Shown piece by piece: positions 13,733 to 15,427 of a stretch of 15,427 nt of DNA. The DNA is from Sphingomonadales bacterium (lineage in GTDB: Bacteria > Pseudomonadota > Alphaproteobacteria > Sphingomonadales > Sphingomonadaceae), in assembly GCA_024636595.1 (NCBI GenBank), contig JAGXGT010000017.1:1-15427 (forward strand). The letters are read 5' to 3'. The translations under genes were made by a program, and so were the position numbers. A model generated the notes under the pieces. That model was given only the letters and a program-made list of their open reading frames with translations, did not search any database and was not told the DNA's origin. Numbering within the stretch: position 1 is the stretch's first letter; every line of letters begins with the position of its first letter.

Positions 13733-14794
13733 ATGGCCAGAACTACCAACCGCAAGATTTCTGACTATTTCACACTGCGGCGGCGTTCGAGTCTGCCGAT
13801 CTGGGCCGACATTGCATGGCGGGTCACCTTCGTCCTCGCGCTGATTGGCATGGCTGTGTCGGTCCATTATTTCGACCGAAATGGCCTGCAGGACAGTTAT
13901 GATGGTGACGTCAGCTTTCTGGACGTTGTTTATTTCACGATGATCTCCATCACCACTACCGGATACGGCGATATTGCCCCGGTTACGGAGCGGGCGCGGA
14001 TGTTCGATGCGCTGGTTGTGACTCCTATTCGCATCTTCGTCGTGCTAATCTTCGTCGGCACGGCCTATAATTTTGTTTTCAAACGAACCTGGGACAATTG
14101 GCGCATGAAACTGATTCAAAGCAACTTGCACGACCATATCGTGATCGCCGGGTTCGGTACGAGCGGCAGCGAAGCCGTGCAGGAACTGCTCGCCCGCGGG
14201 ACCAACCCGGAAGAGATTGTCGTGATCGATTCATCTGATGACGCCTTGGCGAACGCGGAGAAGCTCGGCTGTGCGGTGATCAATGGCGATGCGACGCGCG
14301 ACAATGCGCTGATGAATGTCAAGATATCGCGCGCCCGGTCATTGATTGTGTCGGCAGGGCGCGATGACACCAGTATATTGATCGTTCTGACCGCCCGGCA
14401 TCTGGCCTATCATTTGCCGATCAGCGTGTCGATCAAGGCAGCGGACAACGAACTGCTTGCGCGGCAGGCCGGCGCGACGACGGTCATCAATCCGGTCAGT
14501 TTCGCTGGTCTGCTGCTAGCCGGCAGTTGTGAAGGAGCGAAGATTTCGGACTATCTCAGCGACTTGGCTTCCGCCACCGGTCGCGTCAAGTTGGTCCAGC
14601 GCGCGGTGACCGAAGCGGAAGTCGGCATGGCGATGAGCGAAGTGGTTGGCTCGGGTCTGGGCGTGCGGATCTATCGCGGCGATGCGGTGTTCGGCTTTTG
14701 GGAAGATGAAGCGACCGCGCTGGAGGCTGGGGATATCATTGTTGAGATCATGCCCGGCAACGGTTCGGAGAAACATACGCTGGAAAAGGCCTGA
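13733..14794 (+). CDS. Two-TM potassium channel with TrkA-N/TrkA-C (RCK) domains
   Basis: A predicted inner-membrane K+ channel of the MthK/Kch type, 353 residues. Two transmembrane helices (about 30-46 and 97-114) flank a pore loop with the selectivity filter TTTGYGD (74-80). The cytoplasmic part begins with a Rossmann fold, HIVIAGFGTSGSEAV (nucleotide-binding G140xG142xxG145), followed by VVIDSSDD, VINGDATRD and LIVSAGRDD, typical of TrkA-N. A TrkA-C-like domain lies near 285-342. Such domains gate the pore in response to ligands such as NAD(H), nucleotides or divalent cations; which applies here cannot be seen. The ATG at 13733 lies 7 bp after the preceding stop, so co-transcription with the LysM/M23 gene is likely. 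An upstream in-frame extension into that gene has no support. Confidence 0.94.
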   Translation: MARTTNRKISDYFTLRRRSSLPIWADIAWRVTFVLALIGMAVSVHYFDRNGLQDSYDGDVSFLDVVYFTMISITTTGYGDIAPVTERARMFDALVVTPIRIFVVLIFVGTAYNFVFKRTWDNWRMKLIQSNLHDHIVIAGFGTSGSEAVQELLARGTNPEEIVVIDSSDDALANAEKLGCAVINGDATRDNALMNVKISRARSLIVSAGRDDTSILIVLTARHLAYHLPISVSIKAADNELLARQAGATTVINPVSFAGLLLAGSCEGAKISDYLSDLASATGRVKLVQRAVTEAEVGMAMSEVVGSGLGVRIYRGDAVFGFWEDEATALEAGDIIVEIMPGNGSEKHTLEKA

Positions 14795-14870
14795 ATCAGC
14801 CTGTTCGATGGTTCATGTTGCACCTGCGAAATAAACATCTATTCTGGCGGCCCAATGACGGAGCTTGATG

Positions 14871-15427
14871 ATGGCCGAATCCATAGACATGCCAACAGGG
14901 CTGAGCCCGCCGAGCAGACTGGCGCAGCTGGGAGAATTGTCCCTGCCGCTCGATCTGGTTCGTTTCGGCGCGCAATGGCCGCGGCTGGTCACAGCACCGC
15001 GCGGCGATGGCAGACCGATCTACCTGATCCCCGGCTATGGTGGCAGCGAATTGTCGCTGCGCCCGCTGGAAGCCTTTCTGGGGCGGATCAACTATGATGT
15101 CGCCGACTGGTCGCTCGGGCGCAACCAGGGTTCGGTGGACCGCGATATCGAGCGCTTCACCGCAGTCGCCGAAGCCCGCTTCGCCGACAATGGCGGGCAG
15201 CCATTCACCCTGATCGGCTGGTCGCTCGGCGGGATCATTGCCCGTGAGGTCGCTCGCCTGTCGCCGCATCTGGTCCGCGAGGTGATCACCATGGGCACGC
15301 CGATCATCGGCGGCCCGAAATATACCACGCCGGGCAAGCGTTTCGCCCGGTCCGCGAGTGTCCGGCTCGATCAGTTCGAGCGCGAGGTCCACGAGCGCAA
15401 CAGCATCGGGATCGCCCAGCCACTGAC
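14871..15427 (+). CDS. Alpha/beta hydrolase, lipase-like, truncated by right edge
   Basis: The visible 185 residues begin MAESIDMPTGLSPPSRL. They show an oxyanion-loop sequence YLIPGYGGSE (51-60) and a nucleophile elbow LIGWSLGGIIARE (Ser118 in GxSxG), then MGTPIIGG. The catalytic Asp and His would lie beyond the window. There is no signal peptide, so it is probably cytoplasmic or peripheral. The ATG is preceded by GGAG at 7 nt, a good ribosome site, and the gene lies 76 bp after the channel gene on the same strand. Substrate unknown; an esterase, lipase or acyltransferase-like member are all possible. Confidence 0.88.
   Translation, partial: MAESIDMPTGLSPPSRLAQLGELSLPLDLVRFGAQWPRLVTAPRGDGRPIYLIPGYGGSELSLRPLEAFLGRINYDVADWSLGRNQGSVDRDIERFTAVAEARFADNGGQPFTLIGWSLGGIIAREVARLSPHLVREVITMGTPIIGGPKYTTPGKRFARSASVRLDQFEREVHERNSIGIAQPL

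Noticed and set aside
12952..13755. 267-codon minus-strand open frame under the LysM/M23 gene
   Set aside because: No recognisable domain or ribosome site; the plus-strand product has clear LysM and M23 motifs over the same bases.
14786..14812. AGGC...GCCT hairpin at the end of the K+ channel gene as a terminator
   Set aside because: Only a 4-bp stem and no T-run; too weak to call.

Overview
The window reads as ordinary chromosomal sequence from an alphaproteobacterium, most likely a sphingomonad. The evidence is the serS-surE-LytM(NlpD-like) gene order, a DksA with a one-cysteine zinc-finger relic, a class II DAHP synthase, a CwlJ/SleB-type hydrolase with a Gram-negative membrane anchor, and a VPAP...RRR C-terminal sorting tail. 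The family placement is an inference from familiarity with these families, not from a search. There are no rRNA, tRNA, IS or CRISPR features.

Layout. Bases 1-3480 are all minus strand: the N-terminal two fifths of a class II DAHP synthase (running off the left edge), a membrane-anchored SleB-type cell-wall hydrolase, and a MATE efflux pump. A 0.16-0.18 kb divergent region (3481-3662) separates these from a plus-strand operon: a DUF2891 lipoprotein, a LytS/AlgZ-type sensor kinase whose GTG start overlaps the lipoprotein stop, and a LytTR response regulator two bases further on. The regulator converges with and overlaps a minus-strand alpha-methylacyl-CoA racemase, whose transcription unit may include a PilZ protein and DksA. 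A 450-bp non-coding stretch (about 8960-9410) holds the dksA promoter and the leader of the next gene, a Ser/Gly/Thr repeat surface protein with a PEP-CTERM-like anchor; that gene is closed by a strong hairpin terminator. From 10517 to the right edge everything is plus strand: serS, surE (1-nt overlap), a two-LysM degenerate-M23 lipoprotein, a two-TM potassium channel with TrkA domains, and a truncated alpha/beta hydrolase.

Themes. Three genes act at the envelope (SleB-type hydrolase, LytM-factor lipoprotein, repeat-rich anchored protein). Three are signalling or global regulators (LytS/LytTR pair, PilZ, DksA). The rest is central metabolism and translation (DAHP synthase, racemase, seryl-tRNA synthetase, SurE). 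No clearly new defence or mobile system is visible. The observations most worth checking are the MATE pump whose conserved N-terminus lies upstream of any canonical start codon, the racemase whose tail appears lost where it overlaps the response-regulator gene, and the DUF2891 lipoprotein translationally linked to a two-component system.
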